NCBI GenBank assembly: GCA_022316685.1
Contig: JAKJHU010000136.1
Location: 930,001-994,000 of the forward strand
Length of the DNA: 64,000 nucleotides
Source of the DNA: Progne subis subis
Taxonomy: Eukaryota; Chordata; Aves; Passeriformes; Hirundinidae
Direction of reading: 5' to 3'
The notes under the pieces were generated by a model. That model saw nothing but the letters and a program-made list of their open reading frames with translations, made no database searches and was not told the DNA's origin. Shown one piece after another: positions 27,401 to 36,517 of the stretch; position 1 is the stretch's first letter, and each line of letters begins with the position of its first letter. A program made the position numbers and the translations under genes.

Positions 27401-30400
27401 AAGGCAGGGATGTGATCACCCAGAGCAAAAACGCTCCAAATAAACATTGATTCAAACTAATAACTGTGTCAAATAAAAGACTAAATATTTCCCCATCCAG
27501 ATGGCTCTCTTGACAACCAACTTATCTGGATTATTGGGGACAGGAAGTACAACTGATGGGGCAGCGTGGGAGGTCTGCTATTTCCACACTTGGCAAAATC
27601 CAGGGTTTTCACAAAGAACAATGTGTTCTGTCTTGCCTGATCCAGCTGGTTCAAGGGAATTTGGGAGAATTTGGAATATATAATGTGCCTAAAGAGGTCT
27701 TTCGTCGACAGCAGATGGGCTTGGAGTTAAAAAATTATCCCAACACATCAAGAATGTTCTTTCCCATTAAAGAATCCCTATGACACTTTCAGGAAGAACT
27801 TGCTCTGGCTCTCCATCCCTGCCTACAGCAGGAGGCACACAATGCTTCACCGGGATTAGGCTGTAAACTCTCTGCAGCAAGGAGTATCCCAATTGCATGT
27901 TTGATACTTGTCACAGTGCAGTCCTTTCTCACACCTCACAGAGGAGTGAGAGGTTTCCAACCAGACAATCACACCTGCCACTGACCAGGGTGAACATTCC
28001 CAGTGTTCAGAGGCAGATTGTCACCGAGACACACAAAGCAATCATGCGTAGACAAGAGATCTTTGCAAGGCAGAGGTCCTTCTGATCCCAGCTCACTGCT
28101 CCGAGAGTGGAGAGAGCAGGAAGAGGAAGAGCCTCTTTGATTATTCTTTACTTTTTATACATTTGTGGGTCTAGCAGAAGATCAGCTTTTTGGGGTTTCC
28201 ACCCCTCAGCCTCAGTGGCCAGACCAACTGTCAGTTACAGTTGTTTTTCAGGTTAGAAATATGCAAACAAAGGACAAAGAATGAGATTATGTTACATCTG
28301 TGGGAAAGGTAGAAAACTGCTCTAATATTGTACAGTAACTAAAAGATCTGACTCCATTATGAAATACAAAAGGCTTAATAAAAAAACTTAGAAAAACTAG
28401 GGTAACACCACATCTCACACATGGGATAGCTGCAAACATTGGGAGCCAGCTGCTTGTCTCCTCTGCTGCCAGGCGCTGCCTCCTCAGCTCCTGCATCAGT
28501 CTCCCTGCCCCAAACACAAACCCCCCAGCCCTGCCATGCCAGGGCTTTGCTCCTGCCAGGCCCGTGACAGCCCACGTGCCTCTTCCATGGTGCTGTCTCT
28601 GCTATCAAACATTGAAAATCTTTAAGTTCCCTTCCAAGCCAAACCATTCTATGGCTCTATCATTTGATTCAATTCAAAACTAACACCGTGAAAGATAAAA
28701 AAGCTCACAGCTAGATGAACTCCTTGCTCTGCTTCACTCTCCAACTTCCTGAACAAATGTGCCCAGGGCTGGGACACGCTTCTGGTGCTAAGGACTCACT
28801 GATCACAGAAGTGCTTTGGAGCAGACCCAAGTGCATCCCTGCTCTGTGATGGACGCTTCCTGACCCAAGGGGCGAGGCTTGCAAGTGAGAGCCAGCTTGT
28901 GCAAACTCTCACCTCTTTGACCCCTCAAGAGCTACCCAAGGAGCTGCTGTTTTTATTACCAGGGGCTCACATGCACCATGCAGGTCCCAGGAGCCAAGCA
29001 AGCTGTCGCTCTCAGCTGAGCCTTAGCAGCGAGATACTTTAATACCTGTGGCATGCACAAGGTAAAACCTCTCACGGTGACCAATCTCATGCTGGCCACC
29101 TCACCTCTGTAATCACACTTGCAGCCTGTGCTCTCACTCCTTTTACTGAGCAAGCTCTCTCCCAGCTGCCCTCTTCTCCCTCAGTTTATCCTGGGAATTT
29201 ATATTGCTGTCTACACGTCAATATCCAAATAAATCTTGATGAAGCAGTTCTTTAAGGTTTTCTAATTATAAAGCTAATTTGAAAAAAACAAACAAACAAA
29301 CAACCTCAGAGGAGCACACACACTTTATTTACAGCATGATGCATCCCAGGAAATCTCCACTGGAAACTACATGGAGCCAAATTTGTAAAAGTAACAAAAC
29401 ACATCAAATGAACACATCAGTCACCGAAATGAGAACTAAACCCCACAGACATAGAAACAAACCAGTTACTTACAGTTTTGCTGTGGTTCTGGAGGGAATT
29501 TGAGACGGATAATGGCCAAGATTATGAAAACAACCACAGGCCAGGAAATTAAAACAAACGACCATACCTATAAAAGAGCAATGAAAATATATCAGTTACG
29601 TTTGTCACGCTGATGTTACCCAGAGCCTGTCTGGAATGTACAAGCAGTGCCCTAAGTGAGTTACAAGGTGCATTGTAAATCACACCTGTCTTGGCACCCG
29701 GACAATTAAAATCCAAGCATTATCTATTCAGGAAGAAAAACCACTGGAGATTTTAAGAGCAAACAACAAGGTTGAAAGCAGCACAAGGTTTCAGTTTGAT
29801 AATTACGGGGGACAGTGTTTACCCAGCTTTGAGACACTGCTGTGTCACAGTAAAGGCACACTGGGAAGCACCAACCAAAAGATAAAGCAGCTGCAGTGTG
29901 AAAGCTTGGCTTCACTTTCAGTGAAATTATGGGTAAATAGGACTTGGATTGAACTATACCCCAAAATTAAGGTGCCTGACAAGCCGACAGCATTTTTCCC
30001 CCCAAGTTTAGCTGTTTTTCACAACCAGTGGATCCTCATGGTGGAGCTGGAAGGAAGGATTTTCACAGTGGTCGTTCACAAGCTTTGGAGCTCAAGCACA
30101 GTAAAGGAAGAGCTTTGTGGAGTTGTGCAAGCCAGCCTATAGAACGCACATCTGAGCACCCATCATCAAGGAAAAAACCCTTATAAGAGCTTCTGACCCC
30201 GGCAGCCCAAATCTCTGGCACCTTTCCATCTCCAGACTGCAGCAGTCTGTACAGATGAGCTGAGATGACTGCCAGAATGGTTTTGGTTAAAGGGACCTCA
30301 AAGCCCATCCAATGCCACCCCCTGCCATGGGCAGGGACACCTTCCACTGTCCCAGGCTGCTCCAAGCCTCATCCAGCCTGGCCTTGGACACTTCCAGGGA

Positions 30401-33306
30401 TGGGGAAACCAAAGCTTCTCTAGGCACCCTGTGCCAGGGCCTCAGCGCCCTCATAGGGAACAGTTTCTTCCTAATATATAACTTAAGGTGGAAGAGAAAT
30501 CATGTAATATTGCCCTAGCGTGTTGAAAAACACACAAACACATATAGGACCCCTGTCTCTGATATAAGGGCTGCCCCTTCCAATGGACAAGAATTCAGAA
30601 AATACTAGAACTAATCTTCTCGTATAGTAAACCAATCTAGGGAGGATGCCCAAAATCTTAAAATACAAACCTTGGAATTTTGCGAGCTAGGAAATTGTAA
30701 TTATTCAAATAATCCCCTGCTTTTGCACTAGCTGGCTCCCATGCTTACTGGATTAAGGGTTTTCCATCCATCGGTAGTTAAGCTGAAACTATTCTGTGCT
30801 ACAAGATTGCTGTTCTAGCTCCATGCCAATTTTTGGGACTGCAAAGATGTCTTTCTTCAAAACAATCCCGTTTTTCATCGTTGTGTTGCTATTTTTTTCA
30901 GATGAGCACATATTACCCAAAGCTGCTTTTCCAAAGTACTTCCAAGCCCATAACCATGTTTCCCTTTCCTGTAACACTCACTGGAACATAAAGCCAGCCA
31001 GCCAGACAAACAAACCCTGGAGAGCAATTCAGCTTAAAGATGGTTGTTGTACAGCAACTCGGTCCCTATCGTCCCTGATGAGGTGACTCAGGCTTGAAAG
31101 TAGGAGCAAATTCATGGCCCAAAATAGGCAAGTGACAGACATCAAACCACAGGGCACCTCCCCACACACCCCTTCAGAGGGTGCTCCTGTCATTTCAGCA
31201 TTCAGACACATTTTAGCTTAGACAGACGGTACCCTTCCTGCTTTTTATGTATACACTGCCAACTTGTAACAAGATCCATCACTGACACTGACATATTTTA
31301 GTTAATTTTTTTATATCAGGTGCTTTCCCTATAATCAGTCCCCAAACACGCAGTTTAACTGTGATTAATTCTCATGCAAATGGTATTATTAATGTGTCCT
31401 CCTTGTTTAGCACCACACAGGCTAAAGTAAAATTATGGGGTAAGAGCACAGAAACTGATATTAGTCAGAAGCTGCCTAAAGGAAGGGCCGGACATCTGTC
31501 ACATTCCTGGGACAATAAATGAATACTGATTGTTCCTACACAGGAAAATCACTGTCCCTCCCCATTTTGAGCTACCACGGTGCTTATCCTCCCCACTTTC
31601 CACACGTCTTCTCTCAGTATCTCTGCCCTGTGACTTAATTGCATTTAATGGTAGCTGGGCACATCAGTTGCAACATCACGGCATTCCCACTGTCCCAGGC
31701 ATTTCTAGTGAACAAAAACAAGACAACCACCCTGGCCAAACTGCTTGCAGGTGGAACATGTTGACTTGAACAGAACCACAACCAACCTCAACCTGGCTCT
31801 TGGGACATTAAGAACTGTGATGTAGGTTGCATAATCCCTTAGTTGCTGGATTATTTCACTGCTAAAAGTTGATTTAATCTCTCAGATCTTACTTAGGATC
31901 TCTTGGGTGAGTGCACATTTTCTCTCCCCTTCCTGCCTCTGTTTAAATAATGAAGTACTACATGCAAGAGGCACCAATATCTCCAGTTGCCTTTGGCACT
32001 CAGGCCCAACTCTGCTCCCAAAAAGAGTCTGAGTTTACCCCCCTCACACCCTCCTCAGTCTGAGCAAGCTCCCTAATTTGGAGCAAGAGAGGGAAATTAA
32101 GGAGGGTTGTGAGGCATGCCTGCCATAAAGTAGTCAGCAGTGACCAGATTTTTATTTTAATTGACATTTCAGTTCTACAGAGTTGATATTTCAACTCCAC
32201 AGGAAACCAGAATTACAGCAAATCAGGCTGTGGTCAGAAGCACAGGTAGGGCTTAGGTGGCATTTACTCTGGGTACACAAGAGCTGAAAGGGACCCAAGC
32301 CTTCTGCTTTTAACGAGGCTGTTACAATTTCTCTTGAGAAATTAGAGGTAATTTATTGGGATTCTTCTTCATCTCAGGAAAAGTGTATTTTGCAGCAGTG
32401 AAGAACGCTCTAAGGCACACAGCATATCCACAGGAGTCAGAGGTGCTCAGCATCTCTCTGAATCCGGCTCCACAACAAAGAGATAGGACAGGGCAGGCTG
32501 CAGCAGACCTTGCAGAAGCACACAGTCACACAAGGCCTTTCACTTCACCATCACATCACACCCTCCGTGGACATTTCTCTTCCATCAGCACTTTCTGTGC
32601 CTGCCAAGGTTTCCAGTTCCACCAAGGCAAGTTTAAACCCCCACCATGTTTGGGTCACAGGAGCATTTGTACCCTGATGCCACTGCATCTCAGATCACTC
32701 TCTGGACATTGCTGGAAATAGTTTATCTTTTGGAAAGAAAGATCTTTGGGGTGTTTGATTCGCAGCACACTGGATGCACTGGAAACCTGTCCTAGCTGCA
32801 TCTCTCAGAGTTACTTTTTTCACTATCCATCCTTTACAAATGGCTCTGTGTAAGGGCAGCCCCGTCCCCCCCAAATCCCAGGGGCTCCTCAGAGGCTGTA
32901 CACCAGCCACAGGGCCTGCTCACACAGCAGCAGGTGCAGAACTGCACCCTTAACTCGGCTCTGCCCACGAGCCTGTGTGTGGTTTTGTTTGCACAGACGT
33001 TGTCCCAAGGGAAAAAGTGGGGCATCCGTGGCACTCAGTCTGGACTCCTGAGCCCTCATGTCTGAGCTTCACGCAAGACCCACCTTGACTTCTGTGCTGT
33101 TCCCTTCCTTCCTTCTGCTCCCACCACCACCCTCCCATCCTAACAGCACAGCCTTCCTCTCGGCGGTGCCCCCCTCGCTCCTCAGCTCCCGCCGCTTCCA
33201 GGTTTCTCCTCCTGCACTCCTCTGTTCCCACACTCACCAGCTGCCTCTTGACACTCAGCCAGTTCTTCCAGAGCAGGATCCTGAGGTGCTGCGAGAGCGC
33301 AGCCAT
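170..33306 (-). CDS. ABCA12: ABCA12, 5' part of the gene (13 coding exons seen; continues beyond position 1)
   Basis: ABC subfamily A lipid transporter. In mammals ABCA12 loads glucosylceramides into lamellar granules of keratinocytes and builds the skin lipid barrier. The pieces seen are the N-terminal tail, the first membrane helix and the start of the first large extracellular/lumenal domain; the nucleotide-binding domains would lie beyond the window. Exons were placed by reading the minus strand for matches to human ABCA12 (recalled, not searched) and by GT-AG sites with agreeing phase. Matching landmarks include LLWKNWL in exon 1, APRNLPS and GFFPFLQT in exon 3, FCFTNSSLLES in exon 6, VQNDTSLWHLLL in exon 7 and LTALLCDSESF in exon 13. 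The visible part codes for about 1890 residues where human ABCA12 has roughly 515; the excess is almost all exon 10. Oddities: four +1 frameshifts and one unresolved junction (exon 10 to 11). The neighbouring ATIC in head-to-head order supports orthology. Confidence 0.96.
424..1836 (-). other. ABCA12 intron 12 (1.4 kb)
   Basis: It contains a TA microsatellite at 550-569. An ORF on the opposite strand (1507-1649) is treated separately. Otherwise nothing is recognised. Confidence 0.6.
1507..1649 (+). other. Small plus-strand ORF with a membrane-anchor-like start, inside ABCA12 intron 12
   Basis: ATG at 1507 (A at -3) starts MLPLAIFAVLILLGQL, a typical signal or type II anchor, followed by a polar region with an N-glycosylation site (NTS) and EKR. 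A GTAGGG that could be a donor follows at about 1623; without splicing the frame stops at 1647-1649. The layout resembles the first coding exon of a Golgi enzyme or a retrocopy fragment, but I cannot match it to any family. An upstream in-frame ATG at 1410 also exists. No partner exon is clear. Confidence 0.2.
1837..1943 (-). CDS. ABCA12: ABCA12 coding exon 12
   Basis: 107 bp, phase 1 in and phase 0 out, acceptor CCTACACAG and donor GTGAGT. The reading ENITLLLKQTHLKKNSFMQN, then TSEKHSSVPELLKLK, aligns with human ENLRLLQSTIRFKKSFLRN and FPPVPEVLKSK. Two N-glycosylation sites. Confidence 0.93.
2584..2685 (-). CDS. ABCA12: ABCA12 coding exon 11
   Basis: 102 bp, phase 1 in and out, acceptor TGTTTTTAG and donor GTGATC. 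It codes for FQNAILQVTVNDSYNPYLMC, which follows human FEDALLNISANSPYIPYLAC, then LINAAEAEDGELT. The match restores the alignment with the mammalian protein after the cassette. Confidence 0.93.
2686..3309 (-). other. ABCA12 intron 10, probably hiding a microexon
   Basis: Exon 10 ends in phase 2 (ACA CG) while exon 11 must start in phase 1 (AA TTT CAA, giving FQNAILQ). Direct splicing leads to a stop within 12 codons. An exon of length 3n+2 would repair this. Two candidates: 3239-3246 (8 nt, good acceptor CATTCCAG and donor GTATGG) and 3034-3050 (17 nt, donor GTAGGC, poor acceptor), the latter giving exactly the number of residues seen in human between TLSPSSL and the FEDALL block. Neither is proven. 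Confidence 0.35.
3310..7437 (-). CDS. ABCA12: ABCA12 giant exon 10: repeated, glycosylated ectodomain expansion, with three +1 frameshifts
   Basis: 4128 bp (about 1375 codons), phase 2 in, acceptor CCCTCCAG and donor GTGAGT. It begins RKIKSPEIGG and ends DHTLSPTSLIT, which matches human GQTLSPSSLAA. There are many N-glycosylation sites (NRS, NET, NFT, NGT, NKS, NIS, NVS, NKT, NLT), few cysteines and mostly amphipathic helix. Two large units can be aligned: each has an FSDxLL...YxxTGEKLRS/YIAEGLRS part, an FSEEL...L..LQ.NY/RYNIS..LES part and a QAKIWEFLRLAL...SSGSSAD part. A third partial copy opens the exon (from INSDDLEALQKH). ABCA13 is known for giant exons of this kind. The frame shifts by +1 near 6031, 4744 and 4414-4417; the sum is +3, so entry and exit phases still agree as if unbroken. 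Confidence 0.85.
3765..4396 (-). repeat. Repeat copy A of the near-identical exon-10 segment
   Basis: 632 bp, offset about 1.9 kb from copy B. It differs by four substitutions (three change an amino acid: S/A, T/A, S/P), by a 15-bp insertion that adds HNTSL after SPSQ (a new N-glycosylation site), and by lacking one base. The reading frame is open through the whole copy. Confidence 0.95.
5663..6280 (-). repeat. Repeat copy B of the near-identical exon-10 segment
   Basis: 618 bp, the partner of 3765-4396. A base-by-base reading finds four substitutions, one extra base (position 6031) and the absence of 15 bp relative to the other copy. It codes for QAKIWEFLRLALAPFLESS... to ...NSSGSSAD. The extra base shifts the frame here, while the other copy reads NNGTFTRVFQLAMSN without a break. 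Confidence 0.95.
7566..7662 (-). CDS. ABCA12: ABCA12 coding exon 9 (start of the extra cassette)
   Basis: 97 bp, phase 1 in and phase 2 out, acceptor TTGTTGTAG and donor GTGAG. It codes for DKERSWVTRSICNSF, then VHWKDNHTLVSELEEVLR. Human ABCA12 has only a short, different stretch here (with a VWNEDD motif); the WKDNHTL segment may be its remnant. The 128-bp intron after it leads directly into the giant exon in matching phase, so the exon is firmly tied to exon 10. Confidence 0.8.
7663..8750 (-). other. ABCA12 intron 8 (1.1 kb)
   Basis: Ordinary intron between exons 8 and 9. Nothing else is recognised. Confidence 0.6.
8751..8863 (-). CDS. ABCA12: ABCA12 coding exon 8
   Basis: 113 bp, phase 2 in and phase 1 out, pyrimidine-rich acceptor ending TTTAG and donor GTAAGA. 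The reading SVVLAAQNVSASLVSD... ending LNCLEQ follows human SVLLVVQKVYPRF ... DSPAQ. It is the last exon before the extra bird material; its phase-1 end is the same phase in which exon 11 begins. Confidence 0.88.
8864..11783 (-). other. ABCA12 intron 7 (2.9 kb)
   Basis: No coding or repeat feature is recognised apart from a short A run near 10225-10238. The small open frames inside have no support. Confidence 0.6.
11784..11962 (-). CDS. ABCA12: ABCA12 coding exon 7
   Basis: 179 bp, phase 0 in and phase 2 out, acceptor TTGTTAAG and donor GTAAAG. It codes for VQHNPQYQETFVNEMVSFL..., SQVQNDTSLWHLLLLAPDVF and QNNVQLRDMIDFL, aligned over its full length with human SQVQEQKAVWQLLSSFPNVF. It is predicted helical with one N-glycosylation site. 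Confidence 0.95.
11963..12780 (-). other. ABCA12 intron 6 (0.8 kb)
   Basis: Contains the candidate alternative first exon (12478-12546, own entry) and a G13A9 run at 12255-12276. The rest shows no feature. Confidence 0.6.
12478..12546 (-). CDS. Candidate alternative first exon with signal peptide (in ABCA12 intron 6)
   Basis: An ATG at 12546 opens 23 codons that run straight into a consensus donor (CAG|GTAAGTA, 12471-12477). The peptide starts MATKGSHHAW and continues with a hydrophobic core (TLLLLFVCLAAW), a standard secretory signal with a likely cut after CLA or LAA. It ends in phase 0, and the next exon of ABCA12 (exon 7) begins in phase 0, so the splice would be in frame. The predicted product would lack the first membrane helix and exon 6 but keep the lumenal side of the rest of the protein. 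G at +4 is good, -3 is C. No TATA box is seen upstream. It could also be chance, or the first exon of a nested gene. Confidence 0.4.
12781..12967 (-). CDS. ABCA12: ABCA12 coding exon 6, with an apparent +1 frameshift
   Basis: 187 bp with a good acceptor (TTCTTTCAG) and donor (GTGAGT). The first part, read in the frame set by exon 5, gives NQPQYSTAGNLRALLC, matching human STSEDIRRELC. The last part matches human FCLSNMTLLES only in the next frame (FCFTNSSLLESFAREF, ending QLSQ). Exon 7 starts in phase 0 and needs that second frame. The exon therefore carries one base too many (187 = 3x62+1), somewhere around 12890-12920. It is either a sequencing insertion or a real mutation. A downstream acceptor (CTGCAG) would also give the second frame but loses the conserved start. 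Confidence 0.85.
12968..14797 (-). other. ABCA12 introns 4 and 5 (around exon 5)
   Basis: Introns 13769-14797 and 12968-13658. The minus-strand open frame 14080-14583 (167 codons) has no flanking splice sites that fit the gene and no recognised family, so it is not called. Confidence 0.55.
13659..13768 (-). CDS. ABCA12: ABCA12 coding exon 5
   Basis: 110 bp, phase 1 in and phase 0 out, acceptor TTATTGCAG and donor GTAAGT. It codes for AFGDLVSHGEKNL... ending STHMFNKILSFGK, corresponding to human GSQVLARILGLEK. It contains an N-glycosylation site (NLT). The exon is accepted on position, splice sites, phase and moderate similarity. Confidence 0.82.
14798..14880 (-). CDS. ABCA12: ABCA12 coding exon 4
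   Basis: 83 bp, phase 2 in and phase 1 out, acceptor CCCCCAG and donor GTAGGT. The reading KLKKSVAKDRQPS... ends with AEVPESRNASLG, which aligns with human QVPERRHASLA. It is a short, charged, weakly conserved linker of the ectodomain. Confidence 0.85.
14881..17160 (-). other. ABCA12 intron 3 (2.3 kb)
   Basis: No gene or known repeat recognised apart from an A-rich run with CAAA spacing near 16552-16575. The open frames inside are not supported by any similarity. Confidence 0.6.
17161..17308 (-). CDS. ABCA12: ABCA12 coding exon 3
   Basis: 148 bp, phase 1 in and phase 2 out, acceptor CCTCCAG and donor GTAAGG. It codes for CYLAPRNLPSAGFFPFLQ and LCDSDARCKGTPYTPEDLL, nearly the same as the human exon. 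The conserved cysteines sit just after the first membrane helix. This is the best conserved piece of the N-terminal region and fixes the identity of the gene. Confidence 0.97.
17523..17636 (-). mobile_element. CR1 LINE 3' tail (truncated)
   Basis: Begins TCATAGAATGGTTTGGCTTG and contains GAGCAGGGACAGCTCCCACTAGACCCAG-like text, the reverse complement of the CR1 3' end. It is diverged and 5'-truncated. Confidence 0.8.
26138..26246. repeat. T-rich block with TTG triplets
   Basis: About 110 bp made almost only of T runs and (TTG)n. It could be the antisense of an A-rich retroelement tail or a plain low-complexity tract. No element body was recognised beside it. Confidence 0.8.
26994..27044. repeat. 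A-rich run flanked by TTGTCAA
   Basis: A tract of A with three G interruptions at 26998-27033, with TTGTCAA at 26993-26999 and again at 27038-27044. The direct repeat hints at a tail-only retroposition event, but it is short. Confidence 0.5.
28608..28663 (+). mobile_element. Short CR1-like 3' tail
   Basis: Contains CCTTCCAAGCCAAACCATTC and ends in a diverged TATGGCTCTAT. Only the last 50 or so bases of the element are recognisable. Confidence 0.55.
29474..29567 (-). CDS. ABCA12: ABCA12 coding exon 2 (first transmembrane helix)
   Basis: 94 bp, phase 0 in and phase 1 out, acceptor TTTTATAG and donor GTAAGT. It codes for a strongly hydrophobic segment (SWPVVVFIILAI) followed by a basic-proline stretch LKFPPEP. 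This is the counterpart of the human helix LWPVIIFIILAI. The helix anchors the protein, and everything after it up to the next helices faces the lumen or outside. Confidence 0.95.
29568..33237 (-). other. ABCA12 intron 1 (3.7 kb)
   Basis: Bounded by GTGAGT and TATAG. It contains a CR1 tail at 30272-30483. Nothing else recognisable; first introns often hold enhancers, but none can be named here. Confidence 0.7.
30272..30483 (-). mobile_element. CR1 LINE 3' tail in ABCA12 intron 1
   Basis: Reverse complement of the CR1 3' part: GAATGGTTTTGG, then TGCCATGGGCAGGGACACCT, CATCCAGCCTGGCCTTGGAC and TTTCTTCCTAATAT. 5'-truncated. Confidence 0.9.
33238..33306 (-). CDS. ABCA12: ABCA12 coding exon 1 (start codon)
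   Basis: The ATG is at 33306-33304 in a good context (A at -3, G at +4). The exon codes for 23 residues, ending ...SVKRQL, and includes the LLWKNWL motif that is typical of the cytoplasmic N-terminus of ABCA12 and ABCA13. The donor is GTGAGT; phase 0. A 5' non-coding exon upstream cannot be excluded, since no clear promoter signal was found near the ATG. Confidence 0.95.
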
Positions 33307-36300
33307 CCTTGGCTCACCCGACCGAAAGTGAGGGCGCTGCGTGTTCCTCCTCCCTGCGCTTAGGAGGCAAAAGTGGAGGCTCTAACCCAAAAGGGCACCC
33401 AGTGTCCGAAATCCAGGCCTCTGCCTCTTCCCCTCAGCATAGCTCTGAAGCAGCTACTCCATCCACTTGTGGCTGCTGTAGTCCCAGGAACTGTGGCTCT
33501 TGTCCTCACAGCAATAGCTCCTAGCAAATTCAACAGGTTCTTCCTCTCCGGGCGGGCAGGGCAGCTGCAGCAGCCTGCCTCCACTTGTGTTAATTACAAT
33601 ATCCAGCCTCTCCTGGATGCTCCCTGTCCAAGCCCTAACCGATAAAATGGATAACATTCCAAAAAGATGCTTCTGCTTAAACAAAAGGTGATGCATGCCT
33701 CCTCCTCCCCATGATGAAACTCCCTGTCTGCCCACACACACCTTCTGCTGGAGTGGTGTCAGCAGCAGCAGCAGAGTTTAGGCCACTTGCCAGGCCAGTC
33801 TGACTTCCCCGAGTTCACAGGGAATGGCTAGGAAGAAAGCATCCACAGCCACAGCATGCGTCTTCCTGCCATTGCTGATTTGGGATTAGTGGGGGCTGTA
33901 ATACTTCTGAATGTCTCAAGTACACCTACCCAGAGTAAATTAGATGAAAGAGGTGAAATATAAGTCAAAATCTCAGGGACTGATCTAACTGCTTGGCTTC
34001 CTGCAACTTCCCTTTCCTCCAGGAAATCAGTCCTGGGGCTCTCATTGACTGATTTCCATAAAATGCACCAAATCCCCTGAGAATGGATCAGATTTCACAA
34101 GATTTCAGAGCACTAGTGTGGCTTGAATACCCATTATTCAACTACTCATTGAATTTCCCAAGCTAGTGGTACCTAAAAAGAACAGCCAGTGATGACGGGG
34201 AAAGAGAAAAGGCAGATACAGAGTGAAGCAATGACAGCACAGGGAACTGCCCATTGCACAAAGGGACCAGCAACAGATCTGAAATACAGATTTGTGCAAT
34301 GGGCTCTGGTGAGCTGGAAGAACTCTGGTTCCCCTGAGGTGTCTGGTGACACCGAGACCATCCTTGAAGCACTTGGCAAGCAATGGAAGACATCACCATT
34401 CTCAGCGTATCCCACAAAAGACACCCAGAACCATTCGTGCACCTGGCATTTCTTTCAGCCACAAACTAAAAAAAATGAAAACCATCTTGAAGGAGTCCTT
34501 CCAAACCCCACCCAGGGACCAGAGTGGAGGCGGCAGCAGAGGAGTTTTGATCCAAGGGTTGCTGAAAGCACTGAGAGGAAAAGAGGAGAGGAAGAGAGAG
34601 ATGTGAAGGGAAACAGCTTCCCTGGATTGGTGAGGGAGCACTGCAAAGGCGGGAATGGCAACAGATCCAGAGCAGTCCCTGTCTCACATACCTTCAGTCT
34701 AAATAGATTGGACATTCCAATGGTGGGAGTGAAGCAGGAGCTAAAATTAACCTAAAAGGCTTCCCTGGTCTAGCTTTAATAGCAGTGGGAAGAAACCTAA
34801 ATGTCTAACCTTCCAGCTCTACATTCCTTGGGTTTTTTTCTCTACTGAATATCCTTAGGAGGGAGAGGGATGTCATTTAGGTCTGGCAGCTGAGAACAAG
34901 CACTGCTCCTTGGGATCCTCTTCTAGTTCAGCTCCATGTAGGAGGCACAGCTGGATTCACCACATTTGGTCCAAACGTGATTTGCAAACTTCATTCACTT
35001 CCTCTCTGGGGCTGAAAAAAGAAATCCAAATATAGATAATTCTGCTCTGAGGGGGCAAGAGAGAAGAAATTTATAATTTCACCATTCACTGCCTTGCCAA
35101 GGTCTTCTAAGGCAAGTGTCTGATTGCTTCTTTTTGATATTCAGTCAAACAACTGTTTCAAAAGAGCACCATGATTTGGATAATAATTTTCTCAAGCAAA
35201 TGCACATCCTAACTTCCTTTGTGAACTGAGTCAACAAACGTTCCCCTTGGGAAGTACCCAAAGGATAATTTGTTTGAGGTCACCGCTGTAAAATCAGAAT
35301 AACTCAACGTCAGTTGGCTCTCAGAGCACCTGCATCCAACTCCCCAAACACCACAGCATTCCCGTTCCAGAAGACAAGATGAGGACTTTATTAAACCATT
35401 TTACTCTTCTACTTTCAGTTCCTTTACTTAATAATTCCTGCATTCCTTACTTAATAATTCCACAGGAAGCTGTGGACAAGGTGACCAGAGCAGGAGCACA
35501 TCCCAGTGAGCCAATGTGCAAATAGCCCGAGGGGGAAAGGAGGGAAGGGCCAAATTCTTCCCTCTCCTAATACATCCGCAGTTGGTTTATTCCTCTAGTT
35601 GAACAACTAAGGCTCTTCTGGGCTGAAGGGCAAACCCACTGAGGGATGGTTCAGATCATTCAGATCACTGAGAAGAAAAGCAGCATCTGTTTCTGTGCCC
35701 ACGGAGCCGAGGAAGCTCTCAGGGGAGCTCTGAACTATGACTTTATGCAGTGCAAATGATTAGAGCCGTGATTCATCCCCTGGACTGCAGCAACTCACAT
35801 CAGCCTGTGGGGGCTGCAGCTTCCAGGGGAGGAAGACTCACCTCACACTGCCAGAACTCACAAACACACTTTCCCCTGGGATGCTCTTTCAGGGAGTTTC
35901 TATTTCAGTAGCAATGAATGCATTTGTGCTTCCCAAGTGTGCCCAGTTACCTCTGTATGAGAAATGAAAACTGAGGCAGGTGATGCAAGACAGAATAAAG
36001 CCCATGAGTGAATGATCTGCAGGAGCGTTGGAAACATTCCTGCAGGAGGACATGTCCTTACGGGTCCCTACCTGCCAGGGCTGGCAGCAGCAAGGCAGGG
36101 ATCCATGAACAGAGAAAAGTGCTGGAGGAGCTGCTGCACAGGGTCACTCTGGGGGTGCTGGGGGCTCTCTCCACCCCTAACACAGCGGGGGGATGAGAAG
36201 AAATGGCCACACTTATCATCCATATTTCACTGGTTTCGTGGCCAAAATCACAGGTCTGCACAGCAGCACCATGAAATGCAGCTATCTGCTCATGAGCACT

Positions 36301-36399
36301 CCTGGCTTGGCTGTGGAATACAAGGAGAGTTGTATCAAACCTGACAGGGCAGAATATTTACCCCCTTGAAATCAGTGCCAGTCTCTGTCCCTAGAAGTG
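33307..36399. other. Upstream of ABCA12: start of the intergenic region
   Basis: No TATA box or CpG island is seen immediately before the ABCA12 ATG; the first 300 bp are only moderately GC-rich. The open frame 34189-34755 on the plus strand shows no protein family. The ABCA12 promoter or a 5' non-coding exon may be here but cannot be placed. Confidence 0.5.
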
Positions 36400-36517
36400 T
36401 TGGAAATTACACGTGGATGTGGCATTTGGAGACATGGCTGTGAGGTGAACGTGGCGGTGGCTGCATAGATGTTTGAACTTTGAGGTCTTTTCCAACCTCA
36501 CCAATTCCATGATTCTA
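36400..36517 (+). mobile_element. CR1 LINE 3' tail
   Basis: Contains a GAGGTCTTTTCCAACCTCA segment and ends CCATGATTCT, the typical CR1 3' end, with a diverged body in front. Confidence 0.8.

Larger units (their letters stand above)
17309..29473 (-). other. ABCA12 intron 2 (12.2 kb)
   Basis: The longest intron seen. It holds CR1 tails at 17523-17636 and 28608-28663, a T-rich/TTG-rich block at 26138-26246 and an A-rich run at 26994-27033. Open frames in it (up to about 180 codons, for example 19076-19630 on the plus strand) show no recognisable domain, no repeated codon pattern and no flanking splice signals that fit the gene. Several AT-rich patches (about 21840-21970 and 26570-26660) could be regulatory, but nothing in the sequence proves it. 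Confidence 0.7.
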